Origin: Conchocele bisecta
Taxonomy: Eukaryota > Mollusca > Bivalvia > Lucinida > Thyasiridae
Assembly (NCBI GenBank): GCA_029237695.1
Contig: CM055265.1
Span: forward strand, 112,766,773-112,830,772
Direction of reading: 5' to 3'
Length of the DNA: 64,000 bases
The stretch's first letter is position 1. Each line of letters begins with the position of its first letter. Positions 23,065-33,437 of this stretch are shown piece by piece. The position numbers were made by a program, and so were the translations under genes. A model generated the notes under the pieces. The model saw nothing but the letters and a program-made list of their open reading frames with translations. It was not told where the DNA came from and ran no database searches.

Positions 23065-25690
23065 AAGGCCGTGGCTGAAAATACTCAATAAATATCTTGG
23101 GGCATCATTATTCTTGAATTAAACAACACTGCTGAAACATTTAGGGAACATTATCAGTATGCATTGCCGGCGGGGTGATTACTATCTGACACTGCTTAGG
23201 TAAACCGTTATAATGGTAGTTAATGTGTGCGAATGGACCCCAACAGACTGGACATGCCACCTGTAATGGCTATCTGAAAAGCCATCTGGATACTAGCTGT
23301 ACCAAACGAGTCATTCTTCTCATAGCCAGCACATGAACATTGACGATTGCACCAAGAGTATTATACCATCAACTATTTAACAATGGCAATTGGCTTGAAT
23401 ATATTCCATACCAATCAATTGAACAGATCAATTGCCATCAATGGAGTCAAATGCCCTACAACTTAGGAAGGGGGGGTGTGGGGGTGGGTGCTATTGTTGC
23501 TCGGTTCTGTGTTCTCAGGCTGTCAGTATAGACCGATCTTTGTTTCGCTAGAATATCTTCATACTCTAGGAGAGAGGTGGCAGGGCTTTTGTGTTTTCCA
23601 TTTCTGGCTATCTGACAAATTAATATTGTTGTTTCAAGCATTTCAGTATTATCATAATATATATAGAAACAAGTCATGTATTTGCATTGCTTTAACCCTT
23701 CAAATGCTGGAAACAGAAATTGTCATATGCTGCTGTTTTATATATTGTCTTCTTGGTCAGTATATATGGTTTGTCAGCACTTTAGAATCATTATACTTCC
23801 GCAACGAATTGTGTGTGGTGGGAGGGGAGGAGACTGGAGTCAGGTTGTCTGCCCGTCCGCCCGTCTGTCCGTCCGTCACTAAACTTAACATCAGAGAAAT
23901 ATGTTATAAGTTCTAGTTCCTTCATCGAACATTCTTAATATTTGACGCATGCATTCCTCTAAGGGTCTACTATCATACTATCATGCTGTCCACGACCGTC
24001 CAAGCCCCGCTGATCCCGATGGTTAAGGTCACATACTTAGTATCTTCACAAAACTTAACATCGGAGAAATCATGCTATTACAAATCCATGACCGTGCCGC
24101 CTCAGCTAAGCTCAGGGTCAAGGTCACAGACCCACATTTATGGGCACCTCCGCCCACGCGTGTGGGGTGGGGGGGGGGGGGGGGGTATTCCGTCAGCCTG
24201 GCTTACTGACAAATCTAGTTTACATTGAAAATGATTCTCAAGTGCTGCCAAATCATGTTCTTGATGATAAAAATGAAAAGTAGAAAATAAACAGCAGACG
24301 AGAAAAATTAATTCAGCAATGTAAGGGTTAATGCTGTTAAGTTTATATAACTACATACTTATTATATAATACATGCACCATGAAATTACCAGGCAAAAGT
24401 AGAGATGATGTTTGTATTTAATTTATTTAATGGAGAAATTCTGACAACCGTTTCGACGTAAATCAAGTGCTTCAGCGATCTTGTGACGGTTAAAAAGAGC
24501 AAGGTCATGCTAATTGAATATCATGTATGTTTCATTCGTTTCTGATCACTGGTTCAGGCTATTGTGCTGCATAGAGTCTGTACTGTTAGATGAAGTTTCA
24601 AGCTAATAGGTCATACAGTACAGAAATTATAGGCGAATGGAAAACGTGACGGACAGACGGACGGATGGACGGACAGACGGACATACACACTGCGGTATAC
24701 TTGCAAGCACACTTTACTTGTGCACCTGTAAATAGTCTGCTTGTGTACTTGGGTGCACAAAAAAACATGTTGCACAACTAGCTCTTGTACGCAGGAATTG
24801 ATCTACAAGTATACCTAGTTGAAGATGGACGGACAGACGGACGGGCGGCTTTTGCATCCCATTTTCGCTATGGGTAGGATAAGAACTGGTCAGATGTATG
24901 CCACAACATGCCACTGATAGTGTCATATCAAGGCAATACTCCGGAGAATTACATGTAGTGGGCACAGGGGAGTCGGTAGCTACAATAATTCGCCTCTGAT
25001 ATGTTATCTACGGCTACAATATGACCCATTCAAAAAATGTGAGCAACCAAAGTGCATACCCAAACCTGTTGCATGGAGGTAACAATTTAGTAAACTGTAT
25101 ATACCTTTAAACAAATAATCCTTGATGTAGAACTAGTAAATTTCCAAAATAATAGAACAGGGATATCATTTTCCCATGGAAGCCATATTTTCTCTAGTTG
25201 TTGTTCAACATTCAATATAACGAAATAATGCTTTCACATTTGCAAGATATACATGTAAATGTCAGATAAACACATTGACATGGTAAAATAACCACTTTCT
25301 GCATGTGTATGTTCTTTATTAATAATTTATTGATACAGCTTTGACAGTTTTATATCGCTAACATATCAAACATGCCGGATAACCGATTGCAAAAATCACT
25401 CTTCCATGCGTTATATTAAAGAGATGGGGTGAAATTGCTACGCTCGTGAGAGGTAATGCCACTAATGGAGTGGGGTAGCAATTTTGTTTCTAGGGAGTCG
25501 GGAGCGGGTTGTGTAACCGGCTACATGTGCCACGATAATGCTGTTGTCTCTGGTGGGTGGCAGGACTGTCAGCAACCTAGATAATTACCCAATTGTGTGT
25601 CCTAATGTTGTCTGCAGAGCATGGATGTTTGTATAACTTACCTCAGCTGAATTTAATGAGATTAGTGAATGTGATTTACGTCTTCCCAAG
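23065..25690 (+). repeat. Left arm of a giant palindrome
   Basis: Beginning at AAAGGCCGTGGCTG, this arm is the reverse complement, block by block, of 25691-26092 plus 44953-47603. Matching blocks include the AACATTTAGGGAACATTA region, the ACTGGACATGCCACCTGT region, the GTTAATGCTGTTAAGTTTAT region and the CAGCTGAATTTAATGAG region at the centre. A ~500-bp segment at about 24975-25490 is present only in this arm. Frames in this arm, such as 23476-23916, are repeat read-through. Confidence 0.8.
24640..24850 (-). other. Unoccupied counterpart of the Polinton target site
   Basis: Read on the minus strand this gives GTGCACCCAAGTACACA followed by AGCAGACTATTTACAGGTG. That is the sequence obtained when the Polinton and one CAGGT copy are removed from the right arm (26080-26092 joined to 44958 onward), with a few substitutions. 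It is the same locus in the other palindrome arm without the element. Confidence 0.75.
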
Positions 25691-26092
25691 CGTGAGAAGG
25701 CGTAAATCTCATTCAATAATCTCATTAAATTCAGCTCAGGTCAGTTATATAAACATCCATGCTTCCCAGACAACATTAGGACACATACTTTGGTAATTAT
25801 CCAGGTTGCTGGCAGTCCTTCCACACACCAGAGATAAATGCAGTATCATGGCACATGTAGCCAGGTTACACATCACAATAGCTCCCGACTCCCCTGTGCA
25901 CACTGCATGTACTTCTTGATATGACACTATCAGTGGCATGTTGTTGCATGCATCTGACCAGTTCTTATCCTATCGCATAGCGAAAATGAGATGCAAAAGC
26001 TGTCCGTCCGTCTGTCCGTCACTCTTCCACCAGGTATACTTGTAGATCAATTCGTGTGTACAAGAGGTAACACTTTTTTTGTGCACCCAGGT
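25691..26092 (-). repeat. Right arm of the giant palindrome, inner part
   Basis: The reverse complement of the left arm from its centre outward, ending where the Polinton begins. Confidence 0.8.
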
Positions 26093-26173
26093 AGTAGTAT
26101 AGAGGGAGTCAAAATGATACCACCAAAGGTAGGAGCGTTATTGACTCTCGTTACAGCTCCCAACAATATCGAA
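26093..26173 (+). repeat. Left terminal inverted repeat of the Polinton
   Basis: Matches the right repeat through CCCAACAATATCG with about two differences, then diverges. Confidence 0.9.
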
Positions 26174-26320
26174 AAACGGTGTTTTTGTCCAATAACATAA
26201 ACTAGCCACCAACCCGAAAATTTGAAAAAAAGCTAACGACAGTACGAGGTAAATATTTTCAAATTTTGGTGGTGGTATTGAATGAGAAAAAGTGGTCCCA
26301 CTTATATTGTAGATTGACTT

Positions 26321-26367
26321 TTGAATTGGTGTCATAAATATATAAGTTAAATGTGACACCAATTGAA
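26321..26367 (+). promoter_or_regulatory. Promoter with inverted motif around a TATA box
   Basis: TTGAATTGGTGTCA (26321) and TGACACCAATTGAA (26354) are inverted copies, 13 of 14 bases pairing, flanking a TATATAAG box at about 26339. The first ATG a normal distance beyond the box is 26395. The same TGACACCAATTGAA motif lies upstream of the zinc-finger gene at the other end of the element. Confidence 0.6.
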
Positions 26368-26394
26368 CAGAAAAATACTACCAATTATAATAAA

Positions 26395-26775
26395 ATGGAT
26401 AATAAAATACAATTTGAATTGAAAGCTTATAATGACTGTGTTGAAGAAGTTTACGAAGATTATGAGGGTTATAGTCCTATATATAAATTCTATAAATTGA
26501 AAACACTAGGCGATATCGAATACATAAAATATCAGCGTAATTTATTACGCTCCGATAAAAACTTTGCGCTTACAATATTATACCGGCAATTATGCGAACT
26601 ATACAAGGGGCAAATACAAACATTAAGACGGATAATGCGTATCGGATATAAAACTAGGGTGTATTATATAAAATTGTTAAAACCCAACGATTCGTTTACG
26701 AATATACATTTCTACGATATCGCTTATAAAGATATTGAAAAATTATTATTGGACAGAAAAAACACTACTAATTAA
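26395..26775 (+). CDS. Small hypothetical Polinton protein, left end
   Basis: An intact frame of 126 codons from 26395. An earlier in-frame ATG at 26353 lies inside the promoter, only ~10 bases past the TATA box, so 26395 is preferred. The protein is mixed acidic and basic, rich in Tyr, Lys, Ile and Asn, and probably all-helical. Acidic YEDYEGY lies near residue 20 and a basic LRRIMRIGYKTRVYY stretch near residue 80. No membrane segment or known motif is seen. Its place next to the terminal repeat, with a strong-looking promoter, fits an early or regulatory gene, but this is inference from position only. Confidence 0.6.
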   Translation: MDNKIQFELKAYNDCVEEVYEDYEGYSPIYKFYKLKTLGDIEYIKYQRNLLRSDKNFALTILYRQLCELYKGQIQTLRRIMRIGYKTRVYYIKLLKPNDSFTNIHFYDIAYKDIEKLLLDRKNTTN

Positions 26776-26797
26776 TTTATGTTGTAATCACAACACC

Positions 26798-26880
26798 TAG
26801 TATATAGGGAGTCAAAATGATACCACCAACATGTGTAACGTTATTAGGTGATAATAACGCTCCTACACAAAGGGGGTAAA
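26798..26880 (+). repeat. Internal partial copy of the terminal repeat
   Basis: TATAGGGAGTCAAAATGATA followed by CCACCAAC repeats the inner part of the left terminal repeat ~700 bp inside the element. It is followed by GTAACGTTATTAGG and its near inverse TAATAACGCTCC. Confidence 0.75.
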
Positions 26881-27789
26881 TATATGTGATAAAAAATAGC
26901 AAAAGCCTCCACTCGTGCACAACCCCAGCGACTGGGTAGATTTCTTAGCCAGCACCCAGCCACTGGGGTGTTGGGACCTTTCTTAAGCCCACGCATCTGT
27001 TGGCTCAGTCTAGTTTTACGGGTCGCCTTTAACCCCATTGCCAATTCCTCTCCGAAACGAATTCAGAGAAACCAGTGAAGTAAGGCGAGCCTATTTTGTG
27101 ATTTGGTTTCCGAAATTGCAAAGCTCTTAGGCAGAACTCTTTTAGGCCGGCACCTTTGAGCTATGCAATTACATCGAGAAATTCACATATTTAGAGACTG
27201 CTACCATTAAACAGACGAGACGGACGTCATACCGGTTCAACAACATAGCACACACGAGATGAGACCAATTGTTGTAAGACAAACAAACGTATATATACCC
27301 ATCAGTTTCCTATACAACATACAAATGGTGTGCAAATTATAATTATTTATAAACACTTAGAGAGGTTCACGAATTTCGGGGATGGTTTGTTATTTTATTA
27401 TTTTTGTAAAAATTATTAATAATTTAAAGCTGAACACCCCCTATTATTACATAGAAATTAATTAATATAAGAAAACAAATAAAAAAAAAACACAACTATT
27501 TCCACCAACAAAGTTAGGTTTTTCCGGCGCGAGTTCGGGTCTCGGCGGGACCTAAAACTTTTTTTTTTTTTTTTTTTATATTACTGATTATTATGTTTAC
27601 TGATTTAAATTGTTTACTGCACCAATATAATTAATTTTATAATTAATTTTAAGACAAGAAACGAGGCAAAGCCACGAAGGCCAGGTTTTTTCCAAGCATA
27701 GACACTTGGATAACATAATTATACCCACTTTTTGTACACTAGATGGCCGTGGCCTGCATTTCAATTACGTAGAAATAATAGGTGAAGGT
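26881..27789. other. Polinton interval without a recognised gene
   Basis: A minus-strand frame at 26844-27044 (66 codons, basic) has no upstream or downstream support. A GC-rich patch near 27520 and a T17 run near 27565 are visible. This is where a lost gene, such as the protease, could have been. Confidence 0.35.
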
Positions 27790-28170
27790 AAAAAACAATG
27801 GTCACATGTTGGATAGTTGTATGTGGTAGGCACCCCTTGGTTATGAAGCTGTGAAAGTTTGGTGGTCCTAGGTGGTACAGTACCAAAGAAATGGACTTAA
27901 ACACGAAAACTTAACATTGTAAACGCGAAAACTTAACATTGAAAATGGCTAAGTCGACTGCGCGGAAAAAATGGGTCAAGTTCAAACAAAGGTAACATGT
28001 TGGATAGTGATATGTGGTGGGCACCCCTTGGTTATGAAGATGTGAAAGTTTGGTGGTCTTAGGTGGTACAGTAACAAAGAAATTGACTTAAGCACGAAAA
28101 CTTAACATTGATTGTAGACGCCGCCCGCCGCCCGCAGCCCGCCGCCCGCCGCCCGCCGCCCGGCTTTCGC
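27790..28170 (+). repeat. Host-type repeat inside the Polinton
   Basis: Two ~140-bp direct copies (GGTAGGCACCCCTTGGTTAT, then GTGGGCACCCCTTGGTTATG) are each followed by CGAAAACTTAACATTG, then six or seven GCCGCCC units. The style matches the dispersed repeats outside and differs from Polinton genes. Confidence 0.6.
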
Positions 28171-28337
28171 CAATCCAATAGCCGGATTTTTTTCAAAAAA
28201 CCTGGCTAAAAATTATAAAATTAATTATTTTCTAAAAATTATTTAATAAAATATCACAATTTCGGGATGGTGGTGCCGTAACATTTCCTCCGACTTTATT
28301 TCCAAGTTTTACCCTAAATTTATCCCAATCAGTACTC

Positions 28338-28853
28338 TCAATCTTGGGCATGGTGGCTCCCCATTTCTTCCACCACGGATTCAAACTCTAAATTTGATAT
28401 TTCATTATCGGTCAACGCTTTGGACACTATAACGTCGATGCTATTTTTCTTAGACCTGGCGAGAACGGATATTCTATCATGTTTTCTACATTTGTTCTCG
28501 AGTTTTCCACCCGCCGCCCTAATTACCATACACAATATTCCAGATAAAACGGCAATTCCACTCAAAACCACTGCAAGTGGAACCGTTACAATTGTAGATA
28601 GCGTTGCAGCAGTCCCCGCACCACTCATTACAGATAAACTTGCCAGAACCGTACTAGATGCTTCAGCTATGTTCGCCGCGCGCTTCTATTTTTTAGCGTT
28701 TCTTTTTCTATTTGTACATTCTCTAACTGAAATATCCTGCATAGCGACGATATTATCCAACCTAAAATCTAAACTTCTTTCGCGAATTGGATACAGTGTT
28801 GATGGATTGGTATTTACAATTGGAAGCGTATTCGTAAGCGGTGATTTGTTCAT
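28338..28853 (-). pseudogene. Polinton small membrane protein, one in-frame stop
   Basis: The frame from ATG 28853 to 28338 is 172 codons with a single TAG at 28686-28688 (codon 56). The part after the stop has a strongly hydrophobic stretch (STIVTVPLAVVLSGIAVLSG, then ILCMVI), a basic GGKLENKCRKHDR segment, and an acidic C-terminus with LTDNEISNLEFESVVEEM. This suggests a single-pass membrane protein. It lies on the same strand as the fibre-like gene, ten bases downstream of it, so the two are probably cotranscribed. No function is known to me. Confidence 0.65.
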
Positions 28854-28862
28854 GATTAAATT

Positions 28863-29823
28863 TTACAAATCAAGTTCAATTAACAATGTAACAACAGTGG
28901 AAGAACTCGATGGGTCAGCGATTTTCGTAACAAAGTTAATAACACTACCTTCGGAAAGTCTAATTGGGTCGTCACCGGCTAACAAAACCACCGATGAACT
29001 ATCTCCAGCGAGTTTATTGACTCCAATTGCCCGTTCTTCCCCATCCAGTACGAGATTTACAATGACCGCGCCCACAGATTTACCATTAGCATTAACCGAG
29101 CAGACCGCCATTCGGAGAAGCGTACCTGGAGCTGTCATGGCGTATCCCCCATATTTATTGCTCGCTTTGGCACCGAATGGATATTCATAGAGCCCCTCAT
29201 TCAAGGGGCCCCGCTTCTCAGCCCAAACTGTGATGACACGTTTTTGTGTTTGCAATAACTTAAACTGCTTTACAGATGTGGTCAACAATCCGGCAAGCCC
29301 CCCGATAGCGGTATGGGCCTCAGCACGAACCTTTTCAGAGGTCTCCTCAAGTGCTTTGTTCGCGGCTCTACGAACACGTTTCAGTTTATCGGTAACTTCG
29401 GTTATTTTCCCACCTAGTTCAGTAAGTGCTGCATGATCCTCTGAGCGCAACACCCCATACGCCTCCGTAAGGGCCGGCTGGTGGTCTTCTCGGGCTTTCT
29501 CAATACCCGTTCGGACTCCCTCAATCCCCAACCGGGCCTCTTCCCGAAATTCGGTTATTTTCACACCTATTTCGTTTAGTTCTGTATGTGTTTCTTCACG
29601 ACTTTGCGTAGTCACAGCCAGGGCATATAATTTAAGTTGTGATAGTAGACTCTTGTGAATCTCGTCCGTGGCCGCCGATATAGTTCTATTGATCAAGGCC
29701 TTTGTTTTTTCGGTAGTTAAAAAAATCGCCTGTGGGGTTGGATCCGTCGGGAGCTCCAATCTCGATTGGGTTGTTACTCGGATTCTTTGAATTGGAAGAA
29801 CTACCTGGTCCGTATATACTCAT
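28863..29823 (-). pseudogene. Polinton fibre-like coiled-coil protein, one frameshift
   Basis: The probable start is ATG 29823. The long frame (299 codons, ending 28863) lies one base out of register, so a single-base shift occurred near 29760, at or beside a CCAATCTCGATTGG palindrome. Residues ~20-170 of the long frame are Ala/Glu/Lys/Arg-rich heptad-like sequence with repeated EIGVKITEFREEAR and ELGGKITEVTDKL segments, as in a trimeric coiled coil. From ~175 the sequence changes to Gly/Val/Ser/Thr-rich, beta-prone sequence, as in a globular head. Shaft plus head is the layout of viral receptor-binding fibres, so an attachment role is reasonable but inferred. Confidence 0.6.
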
Positions 29824-29863
29824 AATTAATTTTAAGAAAATTATAAAATTGGGGCACATATAC

Positions 29864-30589
29864 TCAATTGGAAATTTCTAGGACGACCGAAATCGGGTAA
29901 TCGTTCTTCAACTTTCTCGCTTGATCATCAAGAATAGAGACCGTAAATTCGTGGATATGTCCCGATTCCAAAACTTTCATCTCGGGTGTGGGAAGTCTAA
30001 TGTTACAGTCTCCCCAAAGAAACAATCACTGGCGGGCACAGTTTTTAGTAAAAGTGCTGGGGGATCCGTCTACCATGTTGTACGATGTGTTCACCCGATC
30101 CAGGTGCACCATGAGAGTTTTCGTGAAGGCGAAGTTTACTGGGGTTGTGCCGAGGTGTATGCCTGTACCAAACCTTTTAGCCTCGTGGTAAGGGGGTGAT
30201 ATTTTAAATCCTAACATTGAGGCCAACCCCGTGGTGATCGTTAAACGCCCCTTAACGGTCAATATCGCAATCCCCGTGACTTTTTCGATTGCGAGAGTGG
30301 CTACATCAGGAATCCTTGCCGTGATCAAACCTTGGAGATCTCCGGAACCCCGAAGGCCAGGACGTACTCCGATATGTGAGTTCCAAAGGATTCTCTCTGT
30401 TTCTGTAGGACTGAGACCCACTGTATCTGGAGGATCTCCGGATAAGATAGCCTGGAATGTTTCAATGTTTTTCCACCCAACCGTGAAGGTGATCGATCTA
30501 AGGCCTAGCCGGTGTTTTCCGCAGCAGTTGTCGATTGACATTTGAAGTTCACAACTCTCTTTTTGAACATTAGTGATAGTAGCAAACAT
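29864..30589 (-). pseudogene. Polinton hypothetical protein of 242 codons, one in-frame stop
   Basis: ATG 30589 and the TGA at 29864-29866 are in the same frame, broken only by a TGA at 30026-30028. The sequence has alternating hydrophobic beta-type segments, for example ITFTVGW, ATLAIEKVTGIAILTVKGR and HIHEFTVSIL. It has no membrane segment and no catalytic motif. A small beta-rich protein in this place could be the minor capsid (penton) protein, which in Polintons is a single jelly roll, but I see no decisive feature. Its start codon lies 14 bases from that of the divergent gene at 30604. Confidence 0.6.
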
Positions 30590-30603
30590 AATAATATCTT
30601 TCA
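30590..30603. promoter_or_regulatory. 14-bp spacer between divergent start codons
   Basis: Only AATAATATCTTTCA separates ATG 30589 (minus) from ATG 30604 (plus). Any promoters must therefore lie inside the opposite coding sequences. Confidence 0.6.
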
Positions 30604-32081
30604 ATGGATACCAAAGCATTTAGCTTTAATTCTAATGCAAAGTACGCGGTCGGAGGTAAATACACACAAAAAGACGTTGTGAACCCCCTTGTACACCCAA
30701 CTGTGACAGTTAGACCGGAAAGTGGCCTTAACACCAATTTCCCTAACATGTTTGAGAAATATGTAGTTCCAAAGACTACTAGTCAAGATGTAATACTAAG
30801 ATGGGATTTTTCCCATATGAACTTCTGGCAGAACCAGCTAAATTTCGCTGTATGGTGCGCAACAGCCGGATGTGGAGTTTCACATAAAGACCATCTGACA
30901 TCTAAGAATGTCATGCTCCGAAGTGTCTACAACTTTCATGTGTATTATACTATTAGGAGGATTCTCAAAGAACTAGGTACTCCACTACCTCAATACCACG
31001 TTTGGAATCCCATTTCCAGCACATACGACCGTAAGGCGTTCGAAAGCTTGTGTAACGAATGTGGGGTACCACAAGACGCAGACTGGAGACAGAAAGTATA
31101 CACCCCAACCAACAGTTTAGGGTTAGTTCACCTTAAAGGCTTAGTTAGTGGTGGGCATCTAGATAAAGTCCCTGTATATTTCTCGGGGTTGTGGAGTGAT
31201 CGCGGAGCTACCCCACCACCAGAAAAATGGCAACATGGACTAAATATAATTATAAGTTGAATACGATGACGTTCGGTGATGAAGTGCTTGGAGGGCTTGC
31301 GTGTAAAGACGGTTATTGTCATTGGTTACCTACTAAAGTAGCCCACGTGGAATACCTAGACCAGGGTGATACTCCACAGATGCGAAATGCGTGGACCACA
31401 TTTATGTTAGATAAAAGCGCTGGATTTACGCAGGGTGGGGTTACCCGCCTCAACGACTCCATTCGCATATACGTCTAGGCCATCCTCGCCTCACAAAAGC
31501 AAACGCGCAGTGCTATACTGGGCACGGGAACGGCGTTTGACGCACAAAAACAGTTCTTGGCACTTGTCGAGGACGCCATCTCAGCTAAGGTGGAACTCCA
31601 GAAGGCGATCCAGAATTATCAAGACGTTTTGCAGACTGCCCGCACCCCAGTAGACTACGCATTTGGAATAGGTCTTTATATGGCGCCGAGCAATATGATA
31701 CTACGAGACGACCCGGTTGACGGTTACAATAATGAGATCGTAGTCGCCACCGCCAATCAAAACATCGGCCGCAACGGGAACGTGAACACAGGTATCATCA
31801 AGCTCCCTCCCAAGATGCCCGGGCGCGGAGTTGTAAGTGGAACCGATTTCATAAAACCCCCAATTCATTCAATCGTGGCTGGATTGGATACACCCACCCC
31901 AGTACCCCCAATTCACAAATTGGATGCACCATCGAGTTCCCCTAATCCAATCATCAACAATGTTGAAATTGGAACAGGAGCGGAAACACCAATCGAGATT
32001 GGAAGCACAACACACGAGGAGGAGAAATTAGGGCTCGTCGTTGCCCTCATGGCATTCGGACTATTTGCGCTTTGGTTTTAG
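30604..32081 (+). pseudogene. Polinton conserved-type protein with C-terminal membrane anchor, broken
   Basis: About 490 codons. Frame 1 runs from 30604 to about 31230; a frameshift moves it to the frame that ends at 32081. A TAG at 31476-31478, between RIYV and AILASQ, is probably a former Trp codon. The first ~290 residues are a well-ordered domain with aromatic clusters (HMNFWQNQLNFAVWC, FHVYYTIRRILKEL) and LNDSIRIYV. Next come a helical segment (DAQKQFLALVEDAI) and a Pro/Ser/Thr-rich linker that contains two of the element's palindromes. Last is a terminal hydrophobic stretch (LVVALMAFGLFALWF) ending the protein, typical of tail anchoring. A virion surface or membrane role is inferred. 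Confidence 0.65.
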
Positions 32082-32165
32082 GAACTCTCGGGAGGCTAAA
32101 AGTAGGAGACCGTTGATCGCCACGATTAAAGCCCAAGTATGTTTGGCGAGCCATCCGGCCGTTTT

Positions 32166-33365
32166 TTATAATATAGATAACAAGTAGGAAACGATACTTC
32201 CGATCAGTCCAGGTAGTGCGGCAGCCGCCTTTTCGGCTAATTTAGCCAGGAGACTGGCGAGGGCTTTTAGTTGTTTTTTTACCCACACCTTAGCTCCACC
32301 GGATGATGGCGCGGGTGCTGGCGTGGGTGCAGTCACACCACCAGTGAAAGCTAGAACTATGGTTGATATAGTTATGCCGACAGCTGCGAGGATGCTTGCT
32401 ATCATGACGCCCTGCTCTCTGAACAGAGTGCGAAGACGTTCACCGAGTGTCGTCTCCTCGTGCAGAACCCACGATATTGTTTCGCGGATCCGACTTACTT
32501 GGGTGCGGAGAGCCTCACGGCAAGCCGATGCAGCCTCTAAGCGAGCTTCTCTTTCATCCCGCAACGACTACAGTCTTTCGGTGATCAGCTCGGTAGATTC
32601 TCTATCGCCACGGGCTTCCTTCAGTTTTCTTTCTTCTAGCGCGATATGTTCATCCAGCGCCGAGAGTTTGGAGAGATTAAGGACCAGTTCGCCCCGGACC
32701 TTTTGCAGAGCTTTATCGAGTCCCCGGAGTTCACGAAGAGGTAACGGTGGGTCATCGTTCGACCCTTGGTCGAGGTTGAGTATTTCGTCTATTTTGCTGA
32801 CCGTGGTCTCCACCGTGTTAATAGCGTCGGTGGCTACACGAGGGACATCGCTGAGGTCGAGCATTTCTATCGCGGCGTCCGTCTTCGCCAACGTTTCGTC
32901 GGTAGGCTGTAGGGCCTCTACAGCGCGGGCGGGCACAATTTTTTCCCCCGCTTCCAATCTACGAATCCTAGTTCGTTCCTTACTATTTCGCCACCGCCCG
33001 GGTTTCTGGCAATGGTGTTCAGCGCTAGGGGTTTACCGGTCCTCGTGTTGACTATTGGGAGATTTGATGCTGCTTTTAGTCGCAACCTACCGTTCAGATC
33101 AAATTTGAACTTGGAGTAGTCGCGGCCGACAGATGGGACCATACCTTTTTCTGTCAAACTGTTGTAGTAGTCGTTTACAGCTGACTCGAGTAATTCCCGA
33201 CTTTGACCACTGGTAGCGCCACCTATTTCCCCCCAAGTGTGATTGGATTGGAACTGGCGTATCTATGACGGGTGTTTCGTTGAGGGAATCCTCGAAGTCA
33301 TCATCATCCTCATCGAGGTAATCGTCTCTATTGATTTCATCCATGTCAACATCGTAATCAGCCAT
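32166..33365 (-). pseudogene. Polinton acidic, coiled-coil membrane protein, broken
   Basis: The start at ATG 33365 gives a very acidic N-terminus (DEDDDDFED). The middle (about 32918-33157, with FKFDLNGRLRLKAASN and NTRTGKPLALNTIARN) is in another frame. The last part (32957 down to 32166) returns to the first frame, so two compensating shifts occurred. A TAG at 32568-32570 interrupts it further. The C-terminal part has a charged coiled coil (ALDEHIALEERKLKEARGD, then REARLEAASACREAL), a membrane segment (MIASILAAVGITISTIVLAF), and an Ala/Leu-rich helical tail. Function unknown; it is transcribed away from the capsid gene. Confidence 0.6.
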
Positions 33366-33437
33366 TATTTATAATAATTATGTATTAAAGACAAAACCAT
33401 ACGTGTTTAATAGAGGTATTTTATTTTCACTGAAAAT
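33366..33437. promoter_or_regulatory. Divergent promoter region for the capsid gene
   Basis: 72 AT-rich bases lie between ATG 33365 (minus) and ATG 33438 (plus), with TATTTATAATAATTAT beside the minus start and TATTTTATTTTC beside the plus start. Confidence 0.45.

Noticed and set aside
23476..23916. 146-codon frame
   Set aside because: It lies inside the palindrome arm and its inverted copy does not keep the frame.
28420..29190. 256-codon plus-strand frame
   Set aside because: Antisense shadow of the membrane and fibre-like genes; no protein-like features.
32323..33051. 242-codon plus-strand frame rich in Ser and Arg
   Set aside because: Antisense shadow of the coiled-coil membrane protein gene.
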